Part shown: positions 16,993 to 26,463 of the stretch, in pieces
Numbering within the stretch: the stretch's first letter is position 1
Layout: each line of letters opens with the position of its first letter
NCBI GenBank assembly: GCA_040766585.1
Contig: JAXGQE010000010.1
Span: 1-64,000, forward strand
Direction of reading: 5' to 3'
DNA: 64,000 nt
Source of the DNA: JAXGQE01 sp040766585
Lineage (GTDB): Bacteria > Bacillota > SLNR01
Position numbers and translations under genes: made by a program
Notes under the pieces: generated by a model
The model's database searches: none
What the model saw: only the letters and a program-made list of their open reading frames with translations
Told to the model about the DNA's origin: nothing

Positions 16993-17642
16993 AAGACATT
17001 GTTATCATTGGTGCAGGTGGTTTTGGTCGTGAAGTTGCTTGGTTAATTGAAGATATAAACAGAGAAAAGAAAGAGTGGAATCTTCTTGGATTTGTTGATG
17101 ATAATGAGATGATTCAAGGGAATGAGATCAATGGGTACAGAGTCATTGGTACCACTGATTGGTTGAATACTCAGGAAATGTATGTGGTGAACTCAATTGC
17201 TGATCCGATTGTTAAGAAAAAGATTATGGAGAAGATTTCTAACAGCAAGAATATGTATCCAGTCTTGATCCATCCAAGCGTGATCTGCTCAGAACGGGCA
17301 AAAATTGGGGAAGGATCGATAATTTGTGCCGGAAATATAATTTCTGTTGATGCCAAAATTGGGAAGCATGTCATAATTAATCTTGACTGTACAATAGGTC
17401 ATGATGCAGTTTTGGGAGACTATACGACAATTTTACCAAGTGTGAATATTTCAGGAGCTGTAAATTTGGAAGAATGTGTGAATTTTGGCACAGGAGGGGC
17501 AATTATTCAGGGGTTAAGAATTGGCAAAAATACCATTATCGGCGCTGGCTCAGTGGTTGTGAAAGATCTACCAGCTAATTGCACGGCTGTAGGTATACCA
17601 GCAAGACCGATAAAGTTTCACAATTTGAATGAGAAAATTTAG
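16989..17642 (+). CDS. NeuD/PglD-type sugar O/N-acetyltransferase
   Basis: This is a 217-residue protein. It has a Rossmann-like N-terminal domain (DIVIIGAGGFGREVAW at residues 2-17), then left-handed beta-helix hexapeptide repeats at about residues 90-205 with the typical GHDAVLGDYTTILPSVNISG segment. It ends in a GSVVVKDLPANCTAVGIPARPI tail. Proteins of this type use acetyl-CoA to acetylate amino sugars or sialic acids in surface glycans, acting as a trimer in the cytoplasm. The TTG start overlaps the stop of the sugar transferase remnant. The priming sugar transferase and this acetyltransferase are commonly paired in Pgl- or capsule-type loci. Confidence 0.88.
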   Translation: MKDIVIIGAGGFGREVAWLIEDINREKKEWNLLGFVDDNEMIQGNEINGYRVIGTTDWLNTQEMYVVNSIADPIVKKKIMEKISNSKNMYPVLIHPSVICSERAKIGEGSIICAGNIISVDAKIGKHVIINLDCTIGHDAVLGDYTTILPSVNISGAVNLEECVNFGTGGAIIQGLRIGKNTIIGAGSVVVKDLPANCTAVGIPARPIKFHNLNEKI

Positions 17643-17772
17643 GGAATTTTTGTTTGATATAAATATAGAACAAAAAGGTTAAAAATAGGAAGGTCATAAT
17701 ACAAGTGATTTAGAGAATTTTAATTTATAATTACGGTACATTAATCATCTGATTCATGTAAGGAGATACCCT

Positions 17773-18011
17773 ATGAGAATATTATTCCTTACTCTGTTAG
17801 ATTTTACTTCAATTGAGGGAAAAGGCATTTATACGGATTTAATGCGTGAATTTGCTAAAGCTGGGCATGAAATATGCATTATTTCGCCTAATGAAAGCAA
17901 AGAGAATAGCAGGGATGCTATAATTGTTGAAGGGAATACAAGAATACTTAAAATCCAAGTTGGTAAAACTCAAAAAACAAGTCTTTTTAAAAAGGGAATT
18001 TCTACAATAGT
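17773..18011 (+). pseudogene. GT4 (WbuB-like) glycosyltransferase, 5' fragment
   Basis: The ORF starts at the ATG at 17773 behind AAGGAGAT and runs to a stop at 18042. Only about 78 residues belong to a GT4 glycosyltransferase of the WbuB/L-fucosaminyltransferase kind (RILFLTLLDFTSIEGKGIYTD, HEICIISP). The last dozen residues are out-of-frame translation of the next gene. A whole enzyme has about 400 residues with the donor-binding half at the C-terminus, absent here. The fragment runs directly into the truncated capE gene, which suggests a deletion between the two. Confidence 0.75.
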
Positions 18012-18899
18012 ATGCGAATTTTTTATAAGAATGACAAACTGAAATTTTATATTGGGGATGTGCGAGATGTTCAGAGCATCCGCAATGCTATATATGGCGT
18101 GGATAATATTTTCCATGCTGCGGCACTGAAACAAGTGCCATCATGTGAGTTTTTCCCGTTGGAAGCAGTTAAAACCAATGTGCTTGGAACTGACAATGTC
18201 TTAACTGCAGCGATTGAAGCTGGGGTAAAAAAAGTAATCTGTTTATCCACTGACAAGGCTGCTTACCCCATTAATGCCATGGGTATTTCCAAGGCCATGA
18301 TGGAAAAAGTGTTAATAGCTAAGTCCAAAACAGTAAACCCGGATAGGACACTAATATGTGGGACGAGGTACGGTAATGTGATGGGTTCTAGAGGATCCGT
18401 AATACCTCTTTTCATGGATCAAATAAAAAAAGGGCAGCCCATTACGGTAACTGATCCATATATGACCCGCTTTCTGATGAGTTTGGAAGAAGCGGTGGAA
18501 CTGGTGGTATATGCTTTCCAAAATGCGGCAGCAGGAGATATTATGGTGCAGAAGTCACCAGCAGCGACTATCGGCGACCTGGCTCAAGCCATGAAAGAGT
18601 TGTTTGAAGCAGACAATGAGATAAAAATCATTGGGATGCGCCATGGAGAAAAACAATGTGAAACGCTTCTGACCAAAGAAGAGCGTATCGTAGCTGAGGA
18701 CATGGGTGGTTTCTTCCGTGTTCCGGCGGATAAAAGAGACCTAAACTACGATAAGTATTATGTAGAGGGTGACCAGGAACTTTCAAAAGAAGAGGACTAT
18801 AACTCACACAACACTGAGAGATTAACCATACAACAGATTAAAGATAAACTTCTAAAATTGGATTTTGTGCGTAAGGAAATGGAAGGCTGGGAATATTGA
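18012..18899 (+). pseudogene. capE: CapE-type UDP-GlcNAc 4,6-dehydratase, 5' truncated
   Basis: This is a 295-residue ORF that matches the C-terminal 85 percent of UDP-N-acetylglucosamine 4,6-dehydratase/5-epimerases (CapE, WbjB): FYIGDVRDVQSI, HAAALKQVPSCEF, and RYGNVMGSRGSVIPLF with a downstream MTRF motif. The family has about 340 residues and begins with a GGTGSFG nucleotide-binding loop. That loop and about 50 residues are missing, replaced by the fused glycosyltransferase fragment. The likely initiation codon, ATG 18012, lacks a ribosome binding site. Loss of the NAD-binding loop should abolish activity, so the first step of UDP-L-FucNAc synthesis would be blocked unless another copy exists. 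Confidence 0.85.
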
Positions 18900-20008
18900 T
18901 GAAGATATTAATTACTGGGGCAAAGGGATTTATTGGAAAAAATCTTGTTGTAGAATTGAACAATAGGGGATATTTGGAGACTATGGAGTATGATCTGGAT
19001 GATGACCTAACGATCCTTGATCGATACTGTCAACAGGCTGATTTTGTCTATCATCTAGCGGGAGTGAATCGTCCTAACGATGTCTCAGAATTCATGGAAG
19101 GAAATTTAAAATTTACTTCTGAATTGCTGAATCTATTGAAAAAACATAATAATCGATGTCCGGTGATGATCTCCTCTTCCATCCAGGCTGAGATGAACAA
19201 TCCCTACGGAGTGAGTAAGAAGGCAGGGGAAGATCTTCTATTCAACTATAGTGCGGAAACGGGAGCAAAAGTATTCGTATACAGATTTCCTAATGTGTTT
19301 GGTAAGTGGGCAAGACCAAATTACAACAGCGCTGTGGCTACATTCTGTTATAACATTGCTCGTGATCTGCCCATACAAGTCAATGATCCAAATGTTGTTG
19401 TGAATCTTACATACATTGATGATGTGGTTCATGAATTATTGGGTACCTTGGGAGGATACGAGCATCGGAAAGATCTATTTTGTGCTGTCCCGGAAGTATA
19501 CACAGTAGAATTAAAGAAAATTGTTGAACTGATTCACTCTTTCAAAGATAGCAGAATGAATCGATTGATCCCAGATATGAAAGATGAGTTTGCACGAAAA
19601 CTGTATAGCACATATCTTAGTTATCTGCCAGAAGATCGATTCTGTTATGAGTTGACAATGCATGAAGATCATCGGGGATCCTTCACTGAGTTTTTAAGAA
19701 CTCCTGAGCGAGGTCAAGTATCTGTGAATATTTCGAAACCTGGCATTATGAAGGGAAATCACTGGCATCATTCCAAGAATGAAAAATTTCTGGTTGTATG
19801 TGGTAAGGGTGTGATCCGATTCCGTCATATTCACTCAGATAGAATACTGGAGTACTTTGTTAGTGAGGATAAGTTGGAGGTTGTGGATATTCCCCCAGGA
19901 TATACTCATAACATAGAAAATATTGGAGATCGTGATATGGTAACCATCATGTGGGCCAATGAGTTGTTCGATCCGGAGAATCCGGACACGTATTATCTGG
20001 AGGTATGA
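18899..20008 (+). CDS. capF: CapF-type reductase (UDP-L-FucNAc pathway)
   Basis: This is a 369-residue protein with two domains: an N-terminal short-chain-dehydrogenase fold (residues 1-240, ILITGAKGFIGKN at 3-15, YGVSKKAGE catalytic segment near 103) and a C-terminal cupin domain (about 245-369, SVNISKPGIMKGNHWHHSKNEKF, then the GVIRFRH strand). This is the CapF/WbjC layout, which makes UDP-2-acetamido-2,6-dideoxy-beta-L-talose from the CapE product, the cupin doing the epimerisation and the SDR the reduction with NADPH. It overlaps the truncated capE gene by one base (TGATG) and precedes capG. The coding sequence is intact. Confidence 0.9.
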   Translation: MKILITGAKGFIGKNLVVELNNRGYLETMEYDLDDDLTILDRYCQQADFVYHLAGVNRPNDVSEFMEGNLKFTSELLNLLKKHNNRCPVMISSSIQAEMNNPYGVSKKAGEDLLFNYSAETGAKVFVYRFPNVFGKWARPNYNSAVATFCYNIARDLPIQVNDPNVVVNLTYIDDVVHELLGTLGGYEHRKDLFCAVPEVYTVELKKIVELIHSFKDSRMNRLIPDMKDEFARKLYSTYLSYLPEDRFCYELTMHEDHRGSFTEFLRTPERGQVSVNISKPGIMKGNHWHHSKNEKFLVVCGKGVIRFRHIHSDRILEYFVSEDKLEVVDIPPGYTHNIENIGDRDMVTIMWANELFDPENPDTYYLEV

Positions 20009-20012
20009 TCTA

Positions 20013-21143
20013 ATGAAGAGACTGAAAGTGATGACGGTGGTAGGAACAAGACCGGAAATTATCAGGCTATCTGCTGTAATTCATAAATTGGAAGAGTCAG
20101 AAGCGATTGAGCATGTTCTGGTGCATACAGGACAGAACTATGACTATGAATTGAATGAGATATTCTTTAAAGATTTTCATTTACGAAAACCTGACTATTT
20201 TCTAGATGCTGCTACCGGTAACCCCATGCAAACAATTGGTCAAATATTGATCAAGATAGATCCCATTTTAGAAGAAGAAAAACCGGATGCTTTTCTAATT
20301 TTAGGGGATACCAACAGTTGCTTATGTGCAATTGCTGCAAAGCGAAGGAAGGTTCCCATCTTTCACATGGAGGCGGGAAATCGCTGTTTTGATCAACGGG
20401 TCCCAGAGGAAACTAATCGAAAGATTGTAGACCATATTGCGGATATTAACTTACCCTATAGTGATATTGCTAGAGAGTACCTGTTGAGGGAGGGAATCCC
20501 GCCAGATCGAATTATTAAGACGGGGAGTCCGATGTATGAAGTGTTAAACTCTAGAAAAGAAGATATTGAAAAGTCGGATATCTTAGATAGATTGAATCTA
20601 AAAACAAGTCAGTATTTCGTTGTTTCTGCTCACAGAGAGGAAAACATTAATTCCGAGCAAAACTTTACGAATCTTATGGGTAGTCTCCATGCGATTGCGG
20701 AAGAGCATAAATTGCCTATAATCTTTAGCGCTCATCCGAGGACTAAAAAGATGATAGAAGAAAAACGTATTCAATTAAATCCATTGATACAAATTTATAA
20801 ACCTCTTGGGTTTAATGATTACATAAAATTGCAAAAAGGCGCCAAGGCGGTCCTTAGCGATAGTGGTACTATCAGTGAAGAAGCATCGATATTAGGGATA
20901 AAGGCAATGAATATTCGGCAATCTCATGAAAGACCTGAAGCAATGGAGCAAGCAGTAGTAATGATGGTTGGGCTTAAGAAGGAGAGAATTTTCCATGGAT
21001 TGAAAGTGTTGGAGGGACAAAATGAGTGGTCTCTGAATACGGTGGATGATTATTTTGCGCCAAACGTTGCGGAGAAAGTTATGAGGATTATTTTATCCTA
21101 TACGGATTATGTGAAAAGAGTCGTTTGGGGGATTCAAGAATGA
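20013..21143 (+). CDS. capG: CapG-type UDP-sugar 2-epimerase
   Basis: This is a 376-residue protein of the UDP-N-acetylglucosamine 2-epimerase superfamily. Early MTVVGTRPEIIRLSAVI is diagnostic. The region around ILGDTNSCLCAIAAKR and FHMEAGNRCFDQRVPEE, and the downstream SAHREEN, fit the CapG/WbjD branch, which converts the CapF product into UDP-N-acetyl-L-fucosamine. GGAGG 9 bases upstream fixes the start at ATG 20013; the ORF itself is open further upstream. The gene overlaps the next one by 4 bases. Function depends on the CapE and CapF steps; with CapE damaged, the pathway may be idle. Confidence 0.88.
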   Translation: MKRLKVMTVVGTRPEIIRLSAVIHKLEESEAIEHVLVHTGQNYDYELNEIFFKDFHLRKPDYFLDAATGNPMQTIGQILIKIDPILEEEKPDAFLILGDTNSCLCAIAAKRRKVPIFHMEAGNRCFDQRVPEETNRKIVDHIADINLPYSDIAREYLLREGIPPDRIIKTGSPMYEVLNSRKEDIEKSDILDRLNLKTSQYFVVSAHREENINSEQNFTNLMGSLHAIAEEHKLPIIFSAHPRTKKMIEEKRIQLNPLIQIYKPLGFNDYIKLQKGAKAVLSDSGTISEEASILGIKAMNIRQSHERPEAMEQAVVMMVGLKKERIFHGLKVLEGQNEWSLNTVDDYFAPNVAEKVMRIILSYTDYVKRVVWGIQE

Positions 21144-22360
21144 GAGTGCTGCAGATCAATTCTGTCTGTGGAATAGGTAGCACAGGTAGAATTGCATCAG
21201 ATATAAATGACTATTTAATTCAACAAGGACATGAGAGTTATATTGCGTATGGTAGAGGTAATCTGAAGAATTATAAAAACACCTTCAGAATTGGCAATAG
21301 TTTCGATAATTTTACTCATCTGATCAAGACAAGGTTTTTCGATATGCATGGATTTGGTTCATTCCAAGCTACAAAAAAGTTTATTGAAAAGGTGCGCGAG
21401 GTTGATCCCGATATAATCCACCTTCACAATTTGCATGGATACTACATAAATATTGATGTATTTTTTGATTACTTAAAAAAGGCAAATAAACCTGTTGTTT
21501 GGACATTACATGATTGTTGGAGTTTTACTGGGCATTGTGCTCATTTTGATTATATCGGTTGCAAAAAATGGCAGCATAGATGTGGTCACTGCCCACTAAT
21601 GAGGAAGTATCCTTCAAGTCTGTTTATTGATAATTCAGAGAATAATTATATTAGGAAAAGAGAGTTGTTTACTGGAATAAATAACTTAACAATTGTTACT
21701 CCCTCTAAATGGTTAGAGGGTTTAGTAATGAAATCTTTTCTAAAAGAATACCCTTTAGAAGTGATAAATAATGGGATTAATTTAGAAGTTTTTAAGCCAA
21801 CAGGAAGCAACTTTCGAAAAATCTATGCTTTAGAAGAAAAATTTATCATATTGGGTGTTGCTACTGCGTGGGGTAAAAATAAAGGGTTGGATTATTTTGT
21901 TAGATTGTCAAAGACATTAAATGAGTCTGAAGTAATAGTTTTGGTGGGACTAAAAGAAGAAAAAATACATAAACTGCCAGAAAATATCGTTGGAATAGCT
22001 AGAACAAATATGGCGACAGAATTAGCAGAAATTTATTCTTCTGCTGATGTATTTATTAATCCTACATTAGAAGATACGTTCCCAACTACCAATCTAGAGT
22101 CACTAGCGTGTGGAACTCCTGTAATTACATTCAATACAGGTGGAAGTCCAGAATGCATAGATGAGAGTTGCGGATTTATTATTGAAAAAGAGAATTTTGA
22201 AGAATTATCCATAAAGATTAGGGTCGTAAAAGAAAAGGGGAAATTACACTACTACGATAAATGTCTACAACGTGCTCTTTTAAATTATAATAGGGAAGAC
22301 AGATTTAATGATTATATAAATACTTATCTCGCTTCATTGATTAAGGGTCGGGTGCAGTAA
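21140..22360 (+). CDS. GT4-family glycosyltransferase
   Basis: This is a 406-residue GT-B fold enzyme. The N-terminal half has RVLQINSVCGIGSTGRIA and IIHLHNLHGYYIN; the segment GHCAHFDYIGCKKWQHRCGHCP carries four Cys and two His, as seen in exopolysaccharide GT4s. The C-terminal half has the donor-binding motif, with FINPTLEDTFPTTNLESLACGTPVI near residues 310-335. It starts at ATG 21140, overlapping capG by 4 bases, and adds a sugar, possibly FucNAc, to the lipid-linked repeat. The donor is not determinable. Confidence 0.88.
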   Translation: MRVLQINSVCGIGSTGRIASDINDYLIQQGHESYIAYGRGNLKNYKNTFRIGNSFDNFTHLIKTRFFDMHGFGSFQATKKFIEKVREVDPDIIHLHNLHGYYINIDVFFDYLKKANKPVVWTLHDCWSFTGHCAHFDYIGCKKWQHRCGHCPLMRKYPSSLFIDNSENNYIRKRELFTGINNLTIVTPSKWLEGLVMKSFLKEYPLEVINNGINLEVFKPTGSNFRKIYALEEKFIILGVATAWGKNKGLDYFVRLSKTLNESEVIVLVGLKEEKIHKLPENIVGIARTNMATELAEIYSSADVFINPTLEDTFPTTNLESLACGTPVITFNTGGSPECIDESCGFIIEKENFEELSIKIRVVKEKGKLHYYDKCLQRALLNYNREDRFNDYINTYLASLIKGRVQ

Positions 22361-22388
22361 TGGAATATTCGGAGAGGAATTATTTAGT

Positions 22389-23408
22389 ATGAATAAAAAA
22401 GAAACCAAAGGAACTACGGAAGAACATATTTATTTGATAACTGTAATATTAGCAGTGTTTTTTATTGGTTCAAAGTATTCATTATTAACTATAGTTACAT
22501 TATTACTACTGTTTATTGTATTAGTATTTAAATATATGCGAAAACTTAAAGTCCCAGTAATAGTATTGATACTTTCGGTTTACTTGTGCTTAATTTTATT
22601 TCAAATTATCACAAGTCCCTCAAAATATTTCGATTTTCATATTGCATCGAAAGAGATGCAAAGAATAATAATATACATATTGATAGTATTAATAGTGAAT
22701 AACACAGAAGTTAAGGAAAAAAGATTTATTAATATATGGAATAGCTATATGAAAATAAATAAAGAGAAATTTCTTAGGCAAATGAATTATTTGAAAGACA
22801 ATAAATATATTGCTTTGAATTTTGATGATTTTAGCAATGGTACTCATTTCGAGGAAGCGAAAATAGTATTGATAACCTTTGATGATGGTTGGTTAAGCAA
22901 CTATGAAATAGTATATCCAATAATGAAAAAACTGAATTTAAAATTTAATATTTTTTTAGAAGTCGGAGCTATTGGGGTTAAGGAAAATTACTTAACTTGG
23001 GATATGGTAAATGAAATGAAAGAAAGCAATTTAGTTGGTTTTGGTACCCACACATTTACCCATATAGATGCAAGAACAATAGATGAAAGTAATTATTATC
23101 GAGAGATTATAATGGCGAATAAGGTTATGAAAGAAAAAACTAATTTGATTGCAAGAGATTTCTGTTTTCCATACGGTCATTATAATAAAAAGACAGTAAG
23201 TTATATAGAAAAAAAAGGGGTGTATGATAGATTATATACCTCAGATGGAATATCAGAAATAATTAGAAATAACCTCAGGTTATATGGGAGGGTAGGGATT
23301 GAAAATGAAGATTCAATGCTGGATTTTATAAATAAACTAGAAGGAAAATACAATAATTATTTTGCAACTATTAGTAAGATCAGAAAATTTGTTAGAGGAG
23401 AGAAATGA
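22389..23408 (+). CDS. Fusion of polymerase N-terminus with polysaccharide deacetylase
   Basis: This is a 339-residue ORF of two parts. Residues 1-115 hold four hydrophobic segments resembling the N-terminal helices of Wzy/O-antigen ligase proteins (ending KEKRFINIWNSY). From about residue 119 comes a polysaccharide deacetylase (NodB) domain: KEKFLRQMNYLKDN, then ITFDDGW with the metal-binding and catalytic aspartates, HTFTH for the zinc histidines, and FPYGHY near the end. The deacetylase removes acetyl groups from glycan amino sugars. The abrupt change of character suggests a deletion that fused two separate genes, giving a membrane-anchored deacetylase by accident. It overlaps the next gene by 4 bases. 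Confidence 0.75.
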   Translation: MNKKETKGTTEEHIYLITVILAVFFIGSKYSLLTIVTLLLLFIVLVFKYMRKLKVPVIVLILSVYLCLILFQIITSPSKYFDFHIASKEMQRIIIYILIVLIVNNTEVKEKRFINIWNSYMKINKEKFLRQMNYLKDNKYIALNFDDFSNGTHFEEAKIVLITFDDGWLSNYEIVYPIMKKLNLKFNIFLEVGAIGVKENYLTWDMVNEMKESNLVGFGTHTFTHIDARTIDESNYYREIIMANKVMKEKTNLIARDFCFPYGHYNKKTVSYIEKKGVYDRLYTSDGISEIIRNNLRLYGRVGIENEDSMLDFINKLEGKYNNYFATISKIRKFVRGEK

Positions 23409-24169
23409 TGGGATCATTTATAGACATTAAATTAGAAGAAGTATGGACAAGTAATTTAGGCAACCCAAAAATTATAAGTTTTGTAAACACGCAAGAAAGT
23501 GTTTTTAAAAATGGTTATACAGTCGAAAAATTTAAAAAAAAATATCTTGATAATATCTATGGAGAATCACTAATTATTTTGGCACATGTAAATGATAAAT
23601 GTGTAGGTGCAATGGCTTTTTGGAGAAATGATATTGAAGGAAAGAAAGCATTTCAACCGTGCGAGATGGCAGTATTATGTGACTACAGGGGCCACGGAAT
23701 TTTTTCAAAGATGAATAATGAAGGATTAAATTATTTAGAAAAAGATGCTTTGTTATATAATTTCCCAAATGACAATTCTTTACCATTTTATACAAAATCA
23801 GGATGGGTAATACATAGTAAAAAACGATACAAGATTTTCAATCCTATTACGGACTCTAAAGAAATTGTGAAAATTGATGGGGAATATCTTGAGTGGTTAT
23901 TTAATGAGACAAATACAAAAAACTTAAACTTTCTCAAGTATATATATCTAAATAAGAAATATTATCTTTTAAAGGAAAGATCTAAAACTATGTATGTAAT
24001 AATTGGAGAGATAGACAAAAACGGCACTTCAATTATTTCTAAAGCTAGATTTCCCATTTTGTTGCATTATTCAGACAAGGGATATTTTGGGAGAGGGATT
24101 GTAACAACTACTAGATATCACTACAAAGAAATACATATCCCCCTGTATAAAATTGGGCCTTTATTTTGA
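23405..24169 (+). CDS. GNAT-like acyltransferase
   Basis: This is a 254-residue protein with a GNAT-like core (ILAHVNDKCVGAMAFWRNDI, CEMAVLCDYRGHGIFSKMNNEG with an acetyl-CoA-type RGHGIF loop, then LYNFPNDNSLPFYTKSGW). The C-terminal 100 residues have no motif I know. It starts at ATG 23405, overlapping the upstream deacetylase by 4 bases, with GGAGAG before it. Such proteins add acyl groups to sugars in capsule loci. No specific substrate can be inferred. Confidence 0.75.
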   Translation: MMGSFIDIKLEEVWTSNLGNPKIISFVNTQESVFKNGYTVEKFKKKYLDNIYGESLIILAHVNDKCVGAMAFWRNDIEGKKAFQPCEMAVLCDYRGHGIFSKMNNEGLNYLEKDALLYNFPNDNSLPFYTKSGWVIHSKKRYKIFNPITDSKEIVKIDGEYLEWLFNETNTKNLNFLKYIYLNKKYYLLKERSKTMYVIIGEIDKNGTSIISKARFPILLHYSDKGYFGRGIVTTTRYHYKEIHIPLYKIGPLF

Positions 24170-24225
24170 TATGTGTAAGAAATTATCTGCAGAATTAGAA
24201 TCTATTAAGAATTATTGGAGATTAA

Positions 24226-25800
24226 ATGACAAAATTAAAACTAGCGATGCAATCAGCTTTGATTATTATTTTTTTTACGCTCAGTAGTAAAGTACTTGGA
24301 TTTATTAGAGAAATATTAATAGCAGCTAGATTCGGTTCAAGTATGGAAACCGATTCATATTTTGTAGCTATTACTGCTACTGGACTAATAATAGGTTTAG
24401 TAAGTAGTGCTTTAGCGTCGACATTTATTCCTGTAATATCGGAAGTTGAAGCAAAAGAGGGGAAAACAGGAAAGCTTGAACACACGAATAATATGATCAA
24501 TGTTGTATTAGTAGTATCAGCTATCTTATTAATTCTTGGATGGATAGCTTCTCCGGCTATAGTTAGGATAATAGCGAGGGGTTTTGAGGGTGAACAATTT
24601 GAACTAACTGTTAAACTAAATAGGATTGCAATGCCTATGATATTATTTAGTGGAATAGGAGGAATATTTACTGGGTTTCTACACAGCGAAAATAGATTTG
24701 CTCCCCCTTCTGCTTTAGGTTTTCCCAGAAACTTCGTATATATTATATTTTTATTATTTTTCTCAGTCCAATTTGGAATTATTGGATTAATGGTGGCTAG
24801 CACTTTTGCTGTTGCATCTCAACTCATAATTTTGATTCCTTACGCAATTAAAAACGGATTTAAATATAATATAGTATTTGACATAAAAGACATTTATGCA
24901 AGAAAAATTCTGCTTTTAAGTATGCCAGTGATAATTAGCGTAGCTATTAACGATTTAAACGCAATAGTTGATAGAATTTTAGCTTCGAGTTTAGCTGTCG
25001 GGAGTATATCAGCACTTAATTATGCTAATAGATTTATCAATCTAATTCTTGGGGTATTCATTTCAGCTGTTATAACAGTAATTTTCCCAATCTTATCAAA
25101 AGCAGCAAATGAACAGAATATGGGAAAATTAAAAGTCGTAATGAAGCATAGTATCAATTTACTAATAATAGTTATTATACCAGCAAGTTTTGGAATAATG
25201 ATTTTGGCTAAGCAAATTATCGAGATAGCATTCCAAAGAGGATCCTTTGATTTATTAGCTACTCAAATGACATCACAAGCACTTTTATATTATTCTGTAG
25301 GATTGGCAGGTATGTCAGTAACATTACTCCTTAATAGAGTATATTATGCCTTACAAGATACTAAAACTCCTATGATAAATGGAGCAATATCTGTGACTAT
25401 TAATATTGCACTCAGTTTAGTACTTGTAAAAACTATGGCTCACGCAGGACTTGCTTTAGCAACTAGCATTGCTACAACTATTGCTGCTTCTCTATTATTA
25501 TATGAATTAAAGAAGAAGATCGGAACATTAGGCGCAATGGGATATTTAAATATTTTATGGAAAGTCGTAGTATCTTCAGGAATTATGGGGGTATTAGCAC
25601 TATCAATATACAGTAGAATCTATCTAGTATTAGGAGTATCCAAAGTTAGCAATTTCTTTTCATTACTAATAGCTTCTTTTGTTGCTGGAGTAGTGTATGC
25701 TATATTATGTTATATTTTAGGTGTTGAAGAAGTAAGACTAGCATCTAAAAAAATTAGAGTTAAATTAATGAGTTTATTCAAATTAAAAATCCTACGATAA
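24226..25800 (+). CDS. MurJ/MviN-family lipid flippase
   Basis: This is a 524-residue protein with about 14 hydrophobic segments. The N-terminus KVLGFIREILIAARFGSSMETDSYF is the MurJ/MviN family signature, and a TFIPVISE segment follows near residue 67. MurJ flips the lipid-linked peptidoglycan precursor across the membrane; distant members in capsule loci flip other lipid-linked oligosaccharides. GGAG precedes the ATG. It is the last gene of the AT-rich island; the next 660 bases hold no gene. It could equally be a second MurJ for housekeeping use. Confidence 0.85.
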   Translation: MTKLKLAMQSALIIIFFTLSSKVLGFIREILIAARFGSSMETDSYFVAITATGLIIGLVSSALASTFIPVISEVEAKEGKTGKLEHTNNMINVVLVVSAILLILGWIASPAIVRIIARGFEGEQFELTVKLNRIAMPMILFSGIGGIFTGFLHSENRFAPPSALGFPRNFVYIIFLLFFSVQFGIIGLMVASTFAVASQLIILIPYAIKNGFKYNIVFDIKDIYARKILLLSMPVIISVAINDLNAIVDRILASSLAVGSISALNYANRFINLILGVFISAVITVIFPILSKAANEQNMGKLKVVMKHSINLLIIVIIPASFGIMILAKQIIEIAFQRGSFDLLATQMTSQALLYYSVGLAGMSVTLLLNRVYYALQDTKTPMINGAISVTINIALSLVLVKTMAHAGLALATSIATTIAASLLLYELKKKIGTLGAMGYLNILWKVVVSSGIMGVLALSIYSRIYLVLGVSKVSNFFSLLIASFVAGVVYAILCYILGVEEVRLASKKIRVKLMSLFKLKILR

Positions 25801-26463
25801 TGCAAATTAATTGGCTAATGGTTGAGAACAAGTTAATATAACAAAATTAAACAGATAATATTGATACAATGCTATAGAATTCAAAAAACTCAGGCGGGCT
25901 CGAGAAAGTTTCCTAGCGAAGCAATACATATTACAGATGGAAATAATAAGTTCACTTATCTATGAAGCTTTATGATATTAAAGTTTAGTTCCGCATAAAG
26001 TGCTGACCAATTAAATTTGAAACTCTATTAACTTGGTTATTATTTTGCAAACAACAATTGTATGAGTTTTTCGAAGATGTATATTTAATCTGAGTACCCA
26101 ATTTCGATAAGTAATATGTAATTTATAGAGGCAAACAATAATTACTAATGGAAAGGATGAAATTGATAATATTATCGAGGCTTGATACCATAGGTAATAA
26201 GATAATTTACATATGGGAAGTGTACAACGAGCATTTTTAAGATTCATATTGCGGTATTATAATAATGGACTATGAGTCAAGAATAGACTACATAATATTC
26301 GTAATATTTCTGAATTGCTCTATAGGTTACGTATTCATTAGGGTAATAACTAAATAATCTAAGATTTAAGTAATAGTGAAAAATTCTAACTTTTTTGAGT
26401 TAAATAAGTGCCAATTTGAATTCCGTTTTAGAAATTATATTTATAAGGAGGATCAATTCTGTT
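25801..26463. other. AT-rich gene-free stretch at the island edge
   Basis: In these 663 bases I see no convincing ORF: none has a ribosome binding site or similarity to a known protein. The sequence is very AT-rich and may contain remains of decayed genes. At its right edge, composition rises to GC-balanced DNA with galU, so it marks the edge of the capsule island. The ribosome binding site of galU (AAGGAGG at 26445-26451) lies at the end. I find no tRNA, attachment repeat or terminator that would settle the boundary. Confidence 0.6.
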
